Below are positions 1 through 8,343 of a stretch of DNA of 64,000 nucleotides, piece after piece (positions within the stretch are counted from its first letter, which is position 1; each line of letters opens with the position of its first letter). A model generated the notes under the pieces. The model was given only the letters and a program-made list of their open reading frames with translations, did not search any database and had not been told where the DNA came from. This DNA is from Occallatibacter gabretensis (GTDB lineage: Bacteria; Acidobacteriota; Terriglobia; Terriglobales; Acidobacteriaceae). A program made the position numbers and the translations under genes. Where the stretch lies: NCBI RefSeq assembly GCF_001449115.1, contig NZ_LAIJ01000012.1, positions 248,001 to 312,000 on the forward strand, written 5' to 3'.

Positions 1-222
1 CTGCTGATGCATGTGGGCGCGATGGATGCGGAGATGCTGCCGAAGCTGATTGAGCTTTATAAGAAGCGCGGGTTTACGTTTGTGACTCTGCAGGATGCGG
101 AGAAAGATCCGGCTTATGCGGCGGATGTGGATTTGTCACTGCCGGCGCCGGCGTGGGTGCGGAATGCGCCGGTGCCGCCGCAGCCAAAGCCGGATTTTGA
201 TGTGAATGCGGTGTGTAAGTAG
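1..222 (+). CDS. Polysaccharide deacetylase family protein, C-terminal end (5' truncated by window)
   Basis: The reading frame is open from the first base and ends at a TAG at 220-222, so only the last 73 residues are visible. The segment LLMHVGAMDAEML followed by a helix and the strand GFTFVTLQDA resembles the end of the NodB-type polysaccharide deacetylase fold, in which the last strand carries the LLxH motif and the next helix precedes 'RGYxFVSLxEA'. The metal-binding and catalytic residues lie upstream of the window and cannot be checked. A proline-rich tail (about residues 48-65) closes the protein. The family call rests on this short tail only. Confidence 0.6.
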   Translation: MLMHVGAMDAEMLPKLIELYKKRGFTFVTLQDAEKDPAYAADVDLSLPAPAWVRNAPVPPQPKPDFDVNAVCK

Positions 223-237
223 CGGTACAGAAGTAGG

Positions 238-1728
238 ATGCCGATGAATATCTTCAAGGATAAGAATTTGGTTCATGCGTATTTATCCGGTTATCTCTGC
301 GCATTGCTGGCGCTACCGATTCACAGCCAGATGGCTCAGTCCGCTCAGCAGCGTATGCAGGCCGTGCAAAGCCACCTCTCCCGGTACGCCATCATTCGCG
401 GCAGCAAGAATGACGAGATGAACCTGGACTCACAGATGAAGGCGTTCGGCGTTCCGGCGGTGAGTATCGCAGCTATCCGAAATGGCAAGATCGATTGGGC
501 ACGAGCCTATGGAGTTTCGTCGACAGAGGGCGCGGCTCTATCGATAGAGACGTTGTTTGGAGCGGCTTCCATTTCGAAACCTGTTACGGCCCTTGGAGTT
601 CTCAAACTTGTGGAAGAGGGCAAAATCGATCTGGATGCGAATGCCAATCATTACCTGAAAAGGTGGAAGATTCCGGACAATGAGTTCACTGCGAAGCAGA
701 AGGTCACGGTTCGCGAGCTTCTGAATCACACTTCGGGCATAGGGACGCATAACGGCGAAATTTATGATCCAGGTTCACCCATTCCCACACTGCTTCAGCT
801 TCTGGAAGGTGAGAAGCCTGCGAGAACGCCGCCGGTTCGTGTGGAGAGTATCCCAGGCGCGAAGTTTGCCTATTCCAATGGTGGCTATCTTGTGCTCTCG
901 CTGCTGATCGAGGATGTTACGGGACAACCCTTCGCCGCGTACATGAAACAATCGGTGCTTGACCCTATCGCGATGAAGCACAGCACCTTTGATGCGCCGC
1001 TTTCGCCGGAATGGGCAGCTTGTGCGGCCACGGCGTATGGATCCGATGGAAAATGGTCAATCACTCCATCCAAGTTCGTGGAACCGAACCTCGCTGCCGG
1101 TGGGCTCTGGTCCACACCTACGGATTTGGCGAGGCTTCTTCTGGAAGTTCAGCGCGAATATGACGGAAAATCGCACAAGGTCCTTCACCAGCAGACCATA
1201 CGCATGATGGTTTCGTTGGACAAGGCAATTTCCTCACCCAGGCGCTATGGACTTGGCTTCGAAGTAGGCGGCAGCCCTGAAAATCCATATATCCGCCACG
1301 AGGGCTCAGCATTCTTTCAGGACGATATGGTGGAATATCTCAATGGCAATGGCATTGTTGTGATGACCAGCGGTGGTGGAGGCGGAGAACTCGCAGACGA
1401 AGTCATTCGCAGTGCAGGAACGGTATATGACTTTCCTGATTTCAAGCCAATTGAACACTCGGTTGTAGAGGTTCCGGTATCAACTCTGCGCGGTTACGTC
1501 GGCACCTATGCTTACATCAAGGTGGCTCTGGAGGGCGACCATCTTACGGCGGAGATTCCGTCCGGATCGCCCGCCGCCCGACTTTATCCGGAATCGCCTA
1601 CGCAATTCTTCAAACTGGATGGACCGCAGGAGCTGTCTTTTCTTCTCGACTCTCAGCAGAATGTCACAGGATTGGAGTTCATCACGCCAATTGGACATCA
1701 TCATCTGGACAAAAGTCCGGAGCCCTGA
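238..1728 (+). CDS. Secreted serine hydrolase, class C beta-lactamase / penicillin-binding-protein-like family
   Basis: This 496-residue protein starts 16 bp after the preceding gene. A hydrophobic stretch at about residues 15-30 looks like a signal peptide. The fold signatures are the nucleophile motif SISK (S111-x-x-K114), the second motif YSN (212-214) and HEG (354-356) in the position of the KTG box, with LLNHTSGI near 161-168. The HxG variant is typical of esterase/peptidase members of the family (EstB-like, PBP4*-like) rather than of true AmpC enzymes. A C-terminal domain from about residue 400 (GYVGTY...) is the lipocalin-like tail common in these proteins. The likely role is periplasmic hydrolysis of a peptide or ester; the substrate cannot be named and antibiotic resistance should not be assumed. 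Confidence 0.85.
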   Translation: MPMNIFKDKNLVHAYLSGYLCALLALPIHSQMAQSAQQRMQAVQSHLSRYAIIRGSKNDEMNLDSQMKAFGVPAVSIAAIRNGKIDWARAYGVSSTEGAALSIETLFGAASISKPVTALGVLKLVEEGKIDLDANANHYLKRWKIPDNEFTAKQKVTVRELLNHTSGIGTHNGEIYDPGSPIPTLLQLLEGEKPARTPPVRVESIPGAKFAYSNGGYLVLSLLIEDVTGQPFAAYMKQSVLDPIAMKHSTFDAPLSPEWAACAATAYGSDGKWSITPSKFVEPNLAAGGLWSTPTDLARLLLEVQREYDGKSHKVLHQQTIRMMVSLDKAISSPRRYGLGFEVGGSPENPYIRHEGSAFFQDDMVEYLNGNGIVVMTSGGGGGELADEVIRSAGTVYDFPDFKPIEHSVVEVPVSTLRGYVGTYAYIKVALEGDHLTAEIPSGSPAARLYPESPTQFFKLDGPQELSFLLDSQQNVTGLEFITPIGHHHLDKSPEP

Positions 1729-1771
1729 CGGCTGGCTTTTGTGCTGTGCCCAATGAGTTCTGTGGAATCTC

Positions 1772-3040
1772 TTACGAGATGTGGACGGTTTCCAGCTGCA
1801 TTAGGCGGCGGCGGACTAGATCGAGCGCTTGCTGTGCGGTCCACTCGCGGACGCGGGCGCGGGGACCGCGGAAGGTGCGCTCCAGGACGTCGGTTTTCTG
1901 CGCGTCGCTGACGGCAATGTAGACGAGGCCGACGGGCTTGGTTTCGGTTGCGCCGGTGGGGCCGGCGATGCCTGTCACTGAGAGGCCGATGGTTGCGCCA
2001 GTGCGCTTGCGGATGCCTTCAGCGAGTGCTCGTGCGACTTCTTCACTGACTGCGCCGTGATGCTCGATGAGTTCCGCGGGAACATCGGCGAAGTGCGTTT
2101 TGAGGGCGTTGGAGTAGACGACTGCGCCGCCGAGGAAGGAACGTGAGCTGCCGGGTACTCCGGTGATGCGCTCTGCGACGAGGCCGCCCGTGCAGCTCTC
2201 CGCGACGGCGAGTGTGGCCTGGCGCAGGCCGAGGTAGTAGAGGACGATCTGTTCGAGGGTTTCGCCGTCAGAGGAGTAGAGCCAGTCTTCGAGAAGTTCC
2301 TCTAACTTGCTAGCGAGCTCATCAACGCGCTTCTGCGCCTGCTCCTGGTCTTTTTTGACGCAGTGGAGCTCGAGCTGGATGTCGCCGTTATGGGCGAGGA
2401 TGGTTGTCTCGACGTCTGTGTATGTGGTGTAGGTGGGCGCGAGGAGCTTGTCGGCCTGTGATTCTGGAATCATGGCGGCCTTCAGTGTGCGCTTGGCGAG
2501 ATAGCGGATTGGCACAACTTCGCGCAGGCGCGGCATGACTTCCGATTCAAAGAGCGGCTTGCACTCGCTGGGAGGGCCGGGTACAAGCATGATGAGCTTG
2601 CGGAAGCCTTCGTGCGTCGTGTCGAGCCATTGGCCGGGCGCGCTGCCGTTGGCGTTGGGGATCACCGTTGCGCCTTCAATTACATCGGCCTGCTTGAGAT
2701 TGTTGTCCGGCATGGGCATGCGCCAGGTGGCGGCGCGCGCGGCGAGGGCGGCTACCTGCGTTCCGTCGCGGCGCAGCTTGAGGCCGAGGGTTTCGGCGAC
2801 GGCTTCGCGCGTGAGGTCGTCTTCCGTGGGGCCGAGGCCGCCCATGACCACGACAATGTCGACGCGTCCGAGTGCGGTGCGGAAGGCGTTGACGAGGTCC
2901 TTGCGGCGGTCGCCGACGATGGTTTTAAAGGCGACGGTGACGCCGAGCTCATTCAGTTTTTCAGTTAGAAAGAGGGAGTTGGTGTCCTGCCGGTGCGGCG
3001 TAAGCATCTCAGAGCCAACTGCAATGATTTCCGATCTCAT
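1772..3040 (-). CDS. cinA: CinA family protein: competence/damage-inducible protein with nicotinamide-nucleotide amidase domain
   Basis: The 422-residue protein has the normal CinA layout. An N-terminal MoaB/MogA-like domain (MRSEIIAVGSEM, then GGLGPTEDDLTREA near residue 90 and VPGPPSE near 173) is followed by a linker domain and a C-terminal PncC-type amidase domain beginning about residue 265, with the catalytic ESCTGG motif. In other bacteria the C-terminal domain deamidates NMN and the N-terminal domain hydrolyses ADP-ribose-like substrates. It is the last gene of a minus-strand run with yacG, a membrane protein, pgpA and an NHL-repeat gene. A 7-bp-period repeat (3047-3077) lies directly upstream of its ATG and contains the only purine-rich stretch that could serve as a ribosome site (AGGAG, unusually far from the start). 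Confidence 0.93.
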   Translation of the reverse strand: MRSEIIAVGSEMLTPHRQDTNSLFLTEKLNELGVTVAFKTIVGDRRKDLVNAFRTALGRVDIVVVMGGLGPTEDDLTREAVAETLGLKLRRDGTQVAALAARAATWRMPMPDNNLKQADVIEGATVIPNANGSAPGQWLDTTHEGFRKLIMLVPGPPSECKPLFESEVMPRLREVVPIRYLAKRTLKAAMIPESQADKLLAPTYTTYTDVETTILAHNGDIQLELHCVKKDQEQAQKRVDELASKLEELLEDWLYSSDGETLEQIVLYYLGLRQATLAVAESCTGGLVAERITGVPGSSRSFLGGAVVYSNALKTHFADVPAELIEHHGAVSEEVARALAEGIRKRTGATIGLSVTGIAGPTGATETKPVGLVYIAVSDAQKTDVLERTFRGPRARVREWTAQQALDLVRRRLMQLETVHIS

Positions 3041-3046
3041 AAAAAC

Positions 3047-3077
3047 AGCTACCAGCTCCTAGCTTTTAGCTTCCAGC
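3047..3077 (+). repeat. 7-bp-period micro-array (AGCTNNN units), left arm
   Basis: Four successive AGCT tetramers occur exactly every seven bases (3047, 3054, 3061, 3068), followed by AGC at 3075; the three intervening bases vary (acc, cct, ttt, tcc). The array fills the gap just upstream of cinA. A related series occurs on the opposite strand at about 3143-3176, so the two arms face each other like an inverted repeat. See the findings on the genome-wide heptamer family. Confidence 0.7.
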
Positions 3078-3142
3078 ATGGATGCGGAAGAACGCAATGC
3101 TTCTTCCGTGCCAGATTTTTCTGGAAAGTAGCTGGACTATAT

Positions 3143-3176
3143 ACGGGCCAGTTGCTAATCGCTAAAGCTAAAACAG
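3143..3176 (-). repeat. 7-bp-period micro-array, right arm overlapping the stop codon of the NHL gene
   Basis: Read on the minus strand the sequence gives TTTTAGC, TTTAGCG, ATTAGCA, with AGC recurring at 6-7 base spacing, then decays. The TAG stop codon of the upstream NHL-propeller gene (3168-3170) is itself part of the first unit. Orientation is opposite to the arm at 3047-3077. The match is degenerate, so the right boundary is approximate. Confidence 0.45.
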
Positions 3177-4223
3177 ATTTTGTCCTTCGACACCCAGATC
3201 CACATCATAAACGGCTTGTTGCGTGGCCAGCACGGCTGTGCCTAGCGGAGAAAAGGCAACGCCTACCAGGTTGGATCCGGAAAGCGCGAGTTGTGCTTCG
3301 CCTTTGGCTGTCACGCGCACGATGCCGCGGTGTCCGCGAAGGCATGCGGCAACGAAAATGCTGCCGTCCTGTGCGACTGCGAGCCCCTGTGGACGGCCCA
3401 GACCGCGATACCAGTCGCGGGCATCGCCATGCGGATCAATTTCGTAGATTGCATCGTTCGATCCAAGCGTGGGGCCGGTTACGTACAGTGTGCCTGCGGC
3501 ATTTACCGCCAGGTGATAGGCAGCGGCGCTTGGCTCCAGCGTGGCGTGGACGAAGATCTGCTGCTGCGGATTGATCTTGAAGATGGTGCCGCTGCGGTCG
3601 CCTACGTAGAGGTTGCCGTCGGCGTCAAATGCAGCGCCGGTGGCAATGCCCATACCTTCGGCGTAGACCGTGTACTCGCCTGCGGCGTCGACGCGATAGA
3701 CGATTCCTTCGGCGCGCGAGGTTACGAAGAGGTCGCCATCGGGATTAAAGGCCAGGCCGGTGGCATTCAGAATGCCTGTTACAAAGGGCGTTCCGCGGCC
3801 ATCCGGACTGATGCGCACGACGGAGACCGGAGTCGATTTTCCTCTTGGGCCGGAGATTGTGGCATAGATCATTCCCGACCGGCTTACCGCCGGGCTTGTG
3901 ACTGGATGCAGCCCAGCACTCAACTCGCGGGCCACGCGAAGCGGTACTGAATGCGTAGCGCCGTTGACTGTACGAACTTCCACCAGCCCTGTTGCTGCGG
4001 GATCAGGCACACGGAAGATCAGCCGGGTCGGGCGGCTTAGCAAGACCTGCGCTGATTCACCCCCGATGAACACCTCAGGCAGCGCAAAGCTGATGGGGCC
4101 CAGATTTGCGCCGGTCAGCTCCACATCGCCACCCGGCAATGCGGCTGCGGGCAAGACATCATCAATGCGGGGAGTGAGTGCGTCAGGAGACTGGGATACG
4201 GATTGGGTGCGTGCGCGTGGCAT
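3168..4223 (-). CDS. IPT/TIG-domain plus NHL/SMP-30-like beta-propeller protein
   Basis: The ATG at 4223 is chosen because GGAGG lies 7 bases upstream on the minus strand; a longer open frame exists but would overlap pgpA. The 351-residue product begins with an IPT/TIG-like immunoglobulin domain (about residues 15-95, 'LPGGDVELTGANLG' and 'RLIFRVPDPAATG'), followed by five or six propeller blades with the repeated pattern 'GLAFNPDGDLFVTS', 'GAAFDADGNLYVGD', 'LAVNAAGTLYVTG', 'GLAVAQDGSIFVA'. Such propellers bind ligands or act as lactonases/vitamin-B-type enzymes, but no catalytic residues could be assigned. No signal peptide is visible. It starts 18 bases after pgpA, so the two are probably cotranscribed. 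Confidence 0.8.
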   Translation of the reverse strand: MPRARTQSVSQSPDALTPRIDDVLPAAALPGGDVELTGANLGPISFALPEVFIGGESAQVLLSRPTRLIFRVPDPAATGLVEVRTVNGATHSVPLRVARELSAGLHPVTSPAVSRSGMIYATISGPRGKSTPVSVVRISPDGRGTPFVTGILNATGLAFNPDGDLFVTSRAEGIVYRVDAAGEYTVYAEGMGIATGAAFDADGNLYVGDRSGTIFKINPQQQIFVHATLEPSAAAYHLAVNAAGTLYVTGPTLGSNDAIYEIDPHGDARDWYRGLGRPQGLAVAQDGSIFVAACLRGHRGIVRVTAKGEAQLALSGSNLVGVAFSPLGTAVLATQQAVYDVDLGVEGQNLF

Positions 4224-4240
4224 GGATTGCCTCCGGAGCC

Positions 4241-4753
4241 TTAAATCCAGATGCGGATGAGGGCGCCGATACCCCAAGCATACAACCCGGCAGCCACGTC
4301 GTCGAAGACGATTCCCCATCCCTCAGGCAGGCTTTCCAACTGCCGTGCCGGAAAGGGCTTGAGAATGTCGAAGATCCGGAAGAGGACCAGCGCAATCAGC
4401 CCGTGCTTCCAGTCCAGCGGCGCACCCAGTAGCGCAATCCATTGCCCGGCAACTTCATCGATGACGACGAAGCCGGGATCTTTGCGGCCGCTTTCCCGCG
4501 CAGCGATGGTTGCAGCCGGAACGCCCGCCGCTATGGAGAGCACAATTCCCGCGCAGAGCATCCAGATCATCACGTTTGCGGCTGGGTGGAGCGTCCAGGC
4601 CGCCAGCGCCCACAGCAAGGCTGCTGCAATGGAGCCCCAGGTACCGGGACCGGGCTTGCCGAGCCCAGCGCCAAAGAAAGTGGCTATGGTCCAGGCCCAG
4701 AATGTTTTGGTCGATCTCTGGCGGGCTTGGCCTGAATTAGCTGGTAGCGTCAC
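4241..4753 (-). CDS. pgpA: Phosphatidylglycerophosphatase A
   Basis: The 170-residue membrane protein dephosphorylates phosphatidylglycerol phosphate to phosphatidylglycerol. The family signature GKPGPGTWGS near residues 31-41 and the acidic motif DPGFVVIDEVAGQW near 88-102 are both present, and four hydrophobic segments are visible, as expected. The start is GTG with GGAG about six bases upstream. The coding region overlaps the upstream membrane-protein gene by 17 bp and is followed closely by the NHL-repeat gene, which supports translational coupling. Confidence 0.93.
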   Translation of the reverse strand: MTLPANSGQARQRSTKTFWAWTIATFFGAGLGKPGPGTWGSIAAALLWALAAWTLHPAANVMIWMLCAGIVLSIAAGVPAATIAARESGRKDPGFVVIDEVAGQWIALLGAPLDWKHGLIALVLFRIFDILKPFPARQLESLPEGWGIVFDDVAAGLYAWGIGALIRIWI

Positions 4754-5150
4754 GCTTGGCTCCGAACTTACGAATCAGAAAATTATCGATCAAGAAACTC
4801 CGGAACAGCGCTGCACCAAAATAGACAAGGATGGCCTGTGCAACAAAGAGACAGAAACTCTTATACGGATATATTTCCGTGAAATTCCAGTGCATGAACA
4901 ACATGAAGGAAAGATTTCCCAGGCAAGCCGCCCACAAACCGAAAACTCCAGTTCTAGAAATGCCAAGCGACAAAACAAAGAGCGGAAACGACAACAAGCA
5001 GGGGAGATCGAACATCAACCACATTGGAAGATCAACGGGCTTTGGCATTCCTCCCCATGCAATTGCGAATAATCCCAAAAATGAAAGAAACGCACTGACT
5101 ACGCCCCCAACAACCAAAGCGCTAAAGCGGAGCACTAATTTAGTACTCAT
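4737..5150 (-). CDS. Hypothetical four-helix integral membrane protein
   Basis: The 137-residue protein starts with ATG at 5150, whose first bases overlap the stop of yacG by 11 bp. It contains four hydrophobic segments (about residues 5-30, 38-60, 66-85 and 98-120) and a basic C-terminus (RKFGAKRD). No conserved family was recognised. The only context is its position between yacG and pgpA. An upstream extension in the same frame exists but is antisense-like in composition and is the shadow of yacG. Confidence 0.7.
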   Translation of the reverse strand: MSTKLVLRFSALVVGGVVSAFLSFLGLFAIAWGGMPKPVDLPMWLMFDLPCLLSFPLFVLSLGISRTGVFGLWAACLGNLSFMLFMHWNFTEIYPYKSFCLFVAQAILVYFGAALFRSFLIDNFLIRKFGAKRDATS

Positions 5151-5370
5151 CGGAGTCCCTGCGGGTTCCGCTCCCAAGCCCGTCGAGGTCTTCGAGCACA
5201 TCGGGGTCCAGCACCGGCGAGCTGATCTTGTAGACGCCCGTGGCCCACTTGCCCAGGTCGATTTTGCGGCAGCGATCGCTGCAGAAAGGGAAGTCCTCGT
5301 CTTTTGGCTGTACGAGCATTCCACATGAGGGGCAGCGCAATATTTTGTCGGATTTTTTCTTTGCAGGCAT
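5140..5370 (-). CDS. yacG: DNA gyrase inhibitor YacG-type zinc-ribbon protein
   Basis: The 76-residue product contains the paired zinc motif RCPSCG (about residues 12-17) and FCSDRCRKIDLGKW (28-41), which are diagnostic for YacG; the FCSxRCxxxDLGxW string is essentially invariant in the family. YacG binds GyrB and inhibits DNA gyrase in E. coli. The ATG at 5370 was preferred on protein grounds; a TTG six codons upstream (5388) is an alternative, and neither has a strong ribosome site. It heads the run yacG, membrane protein, pgpA, NHL gene, cinA. Confidence 0.9.
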   Translation of the reverse strand: MPAKKKSDKILRCPSCGMLVQPKDEDFPFCSDRCRKIDLGKWATGVYKISSPVLDPDVLEDLDGLGSGTRRDSDEY

Positions 5371-5418
5371 AACGTATGCGTTGCTCAAAGCAACTCTTAA
5401 ATTTATGGTACTAGGCGA

Positions 5419-7068
5419 ATGAGAATCGTGCTCAGCGCGCGTGTGGTTCGCAGAAGCGTTCTTGTTTTGTCTCTATGCTTTGTTGCGGCTGCGGCGGTTG
5501 GGGGACGTGCGCAACAGTCGCCCGGCGCCGCCGCACAGAGTCCGGAAGGCGAATCCGCGCCTGCGGTGCTGCGAATCACGACACGTGAAGTGCTTGTCGA
5601 TGTGGTCGCTACGGATGATCGCAACCGTCCAATCCGTGATTTGACCGCGCAGGAGATCGAGATTGTGGAGTTGAAGGCAGGCGGGCAAAAAGTGGCCACC
5701 GGAATCGCATCTTTTCGTCCTACAGATGCCGCTCTTGATAACGCCCAGCCAGCGCCGCAATCCGGAGGCTTCCGGGTGTCGCTCGGCGGGGACTGCGCTG
5801 CGCGCGCCACTTTTCACTACGAGATTTCCTTCCATCCGAATGAGGAAGGATGGCAGAGCGGTTATCACGAGATTGAGGTACGAACGACACGAAAGGGAGT
5901 GAAGCTTGCGTATCACAATCGCTACTATGTGGGCGCAAAAGATGCGCTTGCTGTTTTGCCCTCGCGTGCGGAAGAGGCCACGACGTTACAGGCGGCGGCT
6001 TGCTACCACGCGGACGTGCCGCCATCGATCGGGCTTTCTGCGCGTTCTGTTTCAACCGGGCTCAAAGACGTGCTGCGTTACTTTGTCACCGTCGATGCAG
6101 ACTCGCTGAAATTCATCTCTGTCTCGTTCGGCAGTCAGCGTGTGCAGCTTGATTATGGTGCCTGCATATTCAATGCACAGGGAAGGCCGATTCGGTACTT
6201 CAGCTCCGCGGCTGACCGGATGCTGAGCTCGTCTGAGTATGCGCAGGCCATTGTACATGGCTTTCCGAATCTGCTTGAGTTTCCGCGCGTGGATGAGGCG
6301 GTATTGATGCGGGTTGTGGTGCGAGACCGGACGACGGGGAATGTAGGAACAACCACGATTCCTCTGGCGCAGGCGGCTGCAACTGTTCAGAAGGCTTCCG
6401 TGGATAGAACTCATGACGAGCAAATGGTGCGGAAGATCGCGCTGGAGCAGATGGAACTTCGTGACCGTTATCATCCTTCGACAACAAATACGGGCGCTTC
6501 TGTACCTGCCCCGTGGTTTCGTCCTCCACCTGGTCCCATAGGCTCTTTCGGGTCCATAATTTCAAGGCCGAATAGCTTTTGCGGCGATGTGTATGACCTT
6601 CCGAAGAACACTGTGAGTCTGCCAGTGTACTGGAATCTCAGCTCCATTGGCAGCCTCTATACGCCGTCGCTGGATGTGCCGCATCAGACTTTCGACAATA
6701 GTGGAGGGATTGCGGGAATCACACCCAATACGGCATGGATTGGCATTGATTACCATGCAATGTTCTGGGTAAAAGATGCCGGCGAATACGAGTTTCGTCT
6801 GCTGGTGGATGACGGCGCAATCCTCTGGATAGACGATCGAAAAGTGATCGAAATGGACGGGGTGAACTCAGGCCGAATGAGCAGCGGAAGAATTGTCCTG
6901 AGCGAGGGTGAGCACTCCATGCACGTGCCATATATCCAGGGACCGCCAACAGATGTTGGACTCGTAGTTGCCATCAGACCGCCTGGAGAAAAGAATTTCA
7001 GGATCTTCGATCTGCGCGAGTTTGCTCCGCCGGATGAGAAATCCGGCGGAGCTACTGCTGCTCAGTGA
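5419..7068 (+). CDS. Secreted VWFA-related (acidobacterial type) / PA14 chimera
   Basis: The 549-residue protein has a signal peptide (about 1-32, ending GGRAQQ). Residues 50-90 (LRITTREVLVDVVATD...RPIRDLTAQEIEI) match the N-terminal strand region of the VWFA-related domain abundant in Acidobacteria. Residues 115-175 (FHYEISFHPNEEGW...VKLAYHNRYYV) match the end of that same domain. The central von Willebrand A core with its DxSxS metal site, seen in the paralog at 55150-56082, is absent. The C-terminal part (about 390-530) looks like a PA14 carbohydrate-binding domain, with 'FWVKDAGEYEFRLLVDDGAILWIDDRKVIE'. A surface adhesin or glycan-binding role is inferred. Confidence 0.75.
   Translation: MRIVLSARVVRRSVLVLSLCFVAAAAVGGRAQQSPGAAAQSPEGESAPAVLRITTREVLVDVVATDDRNRPIRDLTAQEIEIVELKAGGQKVATGIASFRPTDAALDNAQPAPQSGGFRVSLGGDCAARATFHYEISFHPNEEGWQSGYHEIEVRTTRKGVKLAYHNRYYVGAKDALAVLPSRAEEATTLQAAACYHADVPPSIGLSARSVSTGLKDVLRYFVTVDADSLKFISVSFGSQRVQLDYGACIFNAQGRPIRYFSSAADRMLSSSEYAQAIVHGFPNLLEFPRVDEAVLMRVVVRDRTTGNVGTTTIPLAQAAATVQKASVDRTHDEQMVRKIALEQMELRDRYHPSTTNTGASVPAPWFRPPPGPIGSFGSIISRPNSFCGDVYDLPKNTVSLPVYWNLSSIGSLYTPSLDVPHQTFDNSGGIAGITPNTAWIGIDYHAMFWVKDAGEYEFRLLVDDGAILWIDDRKVIEMDGVNSGRMSSGRIVLSEGEHSMHVPYIQGPPTDVGLVVAIRPPGEKNFRIFDLREFAPPDEKSGGATAAQ
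7024..7052. repeat. 12-bp perfect inverted repeat within the 3' end of the PA14 gene
   Basis: The arm GCTCCGCCGGAT (7024-7035) is followed by a 5-base loop and the exact reverse complement ATCCGGCGGAGC (7041-7052). It lies within the last codons of the VWFA/PA14 gene, 16 bases before its stop. No T-run follows, so it may be a processing or partial termination hairpin rather than an intrinsic terminator. Confidence 0.5.
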
Positions 7069-7089
7069 TGGGATCAGCAATGCTGAAGA

Positions 7090-8070
7090 TTACGCTGCGC
7101 TAGTGTCGGTAAGGCCGTTGCTGACGAAGAAATCCACGCAGGCCTGTTGTACTTCTCGCCGTAGTGCACGCTTTTCCCGCGTGCGGATTTTGTGGCCCTT
7201 CTTGATGTCATCCATGGACTTTTCTTCGAGCGGTAACGGCGTGATGAAAAAGCCGGCGCTATTGGGCTGAATTCCGCGCTGGAGGAAGAAGTCATCGTAG
7301 GAACGCTGGAAGGATGAGGCATACGTCGCATCGTAGGAGATCTGCATGATGCCGCTGATGCAGACCGCCGTGTCGATTTCGAATATGTTCCCAATGCCCT
7401 GCAGCGCGGCAAAGAGGAGCGCTATGGGACCGACATCCCCAAAGCTTTTGGTGGCCTGCGACAGTTCCTTATGGACGCCTTTGGTGCCCTGAAGACGCGT
7501 GATGAGGAAAACATCTTTTGCGTCCGACTGCACGATCCGGCCGGGGATGATGGAAAATCCCATGATGTAGATGATTTTGTCCCCCATCTCCAGATTCAGG
7601 GACAGTTCGCCTTCGGTATCAAAGGGCATGGAGTGGCACATGGTAATGGCCAGGCGGGCGCCATTTTCTTCCAGCTCGAAGAGAGTGACCTTATCCAGCA
7701 ATGTGCGGCGCAGAAGCCAGATGGGGAGCACGGTGCGCAGGCGATCGTAGTGATGGAAGAAGCACTCGGCGCAGGCTGAGATGGGGAAGTCGCGCAAGAG
7801 ATACCGACAGGTGAGGTGCTTGTACGGAAGCCTTGGATAGAGCTGTGCGGTCTCAATGAGCACAGGATCCTTGAAGAGCCCAGCAATTTTACGCTGCGTG
7901 GAAAGGCTGATCGCCATGCGCGACAAGAGGCCGGCCATCATGCGCGTCGATCGGAGCATGGGCGGGTTGCTCAGGGCCCTCAGTGATTTCCAAAGAACTC
8001 CGACGCTCTTCGCGATGCTTCCCCCGGTATTGTCGCTTTGTTCAACTGGTAAGGCGTAATTCCAAGACAT
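7090..8070 (-). CDS. DUF535 (VirK/YbjX-like) family protein
   Basis: The 326-residue protein has the overall pattern of DUF535: 'EGELSLNLEMGDKIIYIMGFSII', 'FLITRLQG...ELSQATKSFGDVGPIALLFAALQ', 'ISYDATYASSFQRSYDDFFLQRG' and a lysine/arginine-rich end 'KGHKIRTREKRALRREVQ'. Relatives include Shigella VirK and E. coli YbjX, whose biochemical function is unknown though links to envelope or antimicrobial-peptide phenotypes have been described. No signal peptide is visible. The gene is monocistronic, converging on the PA14 gene, and has an AT-rich upstream region (8071-8343). Confidence 0.75.
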   Translation of the reverse strand: MSWNYALPVEQSDNTGGSIAKSVGVLWKSLRALSNPPMLRSTRMMAGLLSRMAISLSTQRKIAGLFKDPVLIETAQLYPRLPYKHLTCRYLLRDFPISACAECFFHHYDRLRTVLPIWLLRRTLLDKVTLFELEENGARLAITMCHSMPFDTEGELSLNLEMGDKIIYIMGFSIIPGRIVQSDAKDVFLITRLQGTKGVHKELSQATKSFGDVGPIALLFAALQGIGNIFEIDTAVCISGIMQISYDATYASSFQRSYDDFFLQRGIQPNSAGFFITPLPLEEKSMDDIKKGHKIRTREKRALRREVQQACVDFFVSNGLTDTSAA

Positions 8071-8343
8071 GAGTGATCCATGACCCTCACAACAGAATTG
8101 CCAGCCCTCGGGTCAGAAATGTTGGCTTCTATTTGTTTGAAGTTGTGCGATGCGCAAACTTGCATGCCCTCACGCAGGAACTAACTACCAAGTGATTCTT
8201 ACTCTGCTAGAGCATCTAGACTATCCCAATAAAGTTATAAAGAATATATAAAGTAGTAACCTCTATTTAGTTACTTTAGAATATGCCTATGGTCGGTTAC
8301 GTGCGTCTATATTTTGCCAAATAGTAAAGATGCGGCTTTTGGC
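8071..8343. other. AT-rich intergenic region between the DUF535 gene and rimO
   Basis: This region is clearly richer in A and T than its surroundings, especially 8200-8340. It contains 'TATAAAGAATATATAAAG' and a short inverted pair GTAAC...GTTAC around 8256-8276. It should contain the promoter of the minus-strand DUF535 gene and the end of rimO transcription. No open frame with a credible start was seen. Confidence 0.5.
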
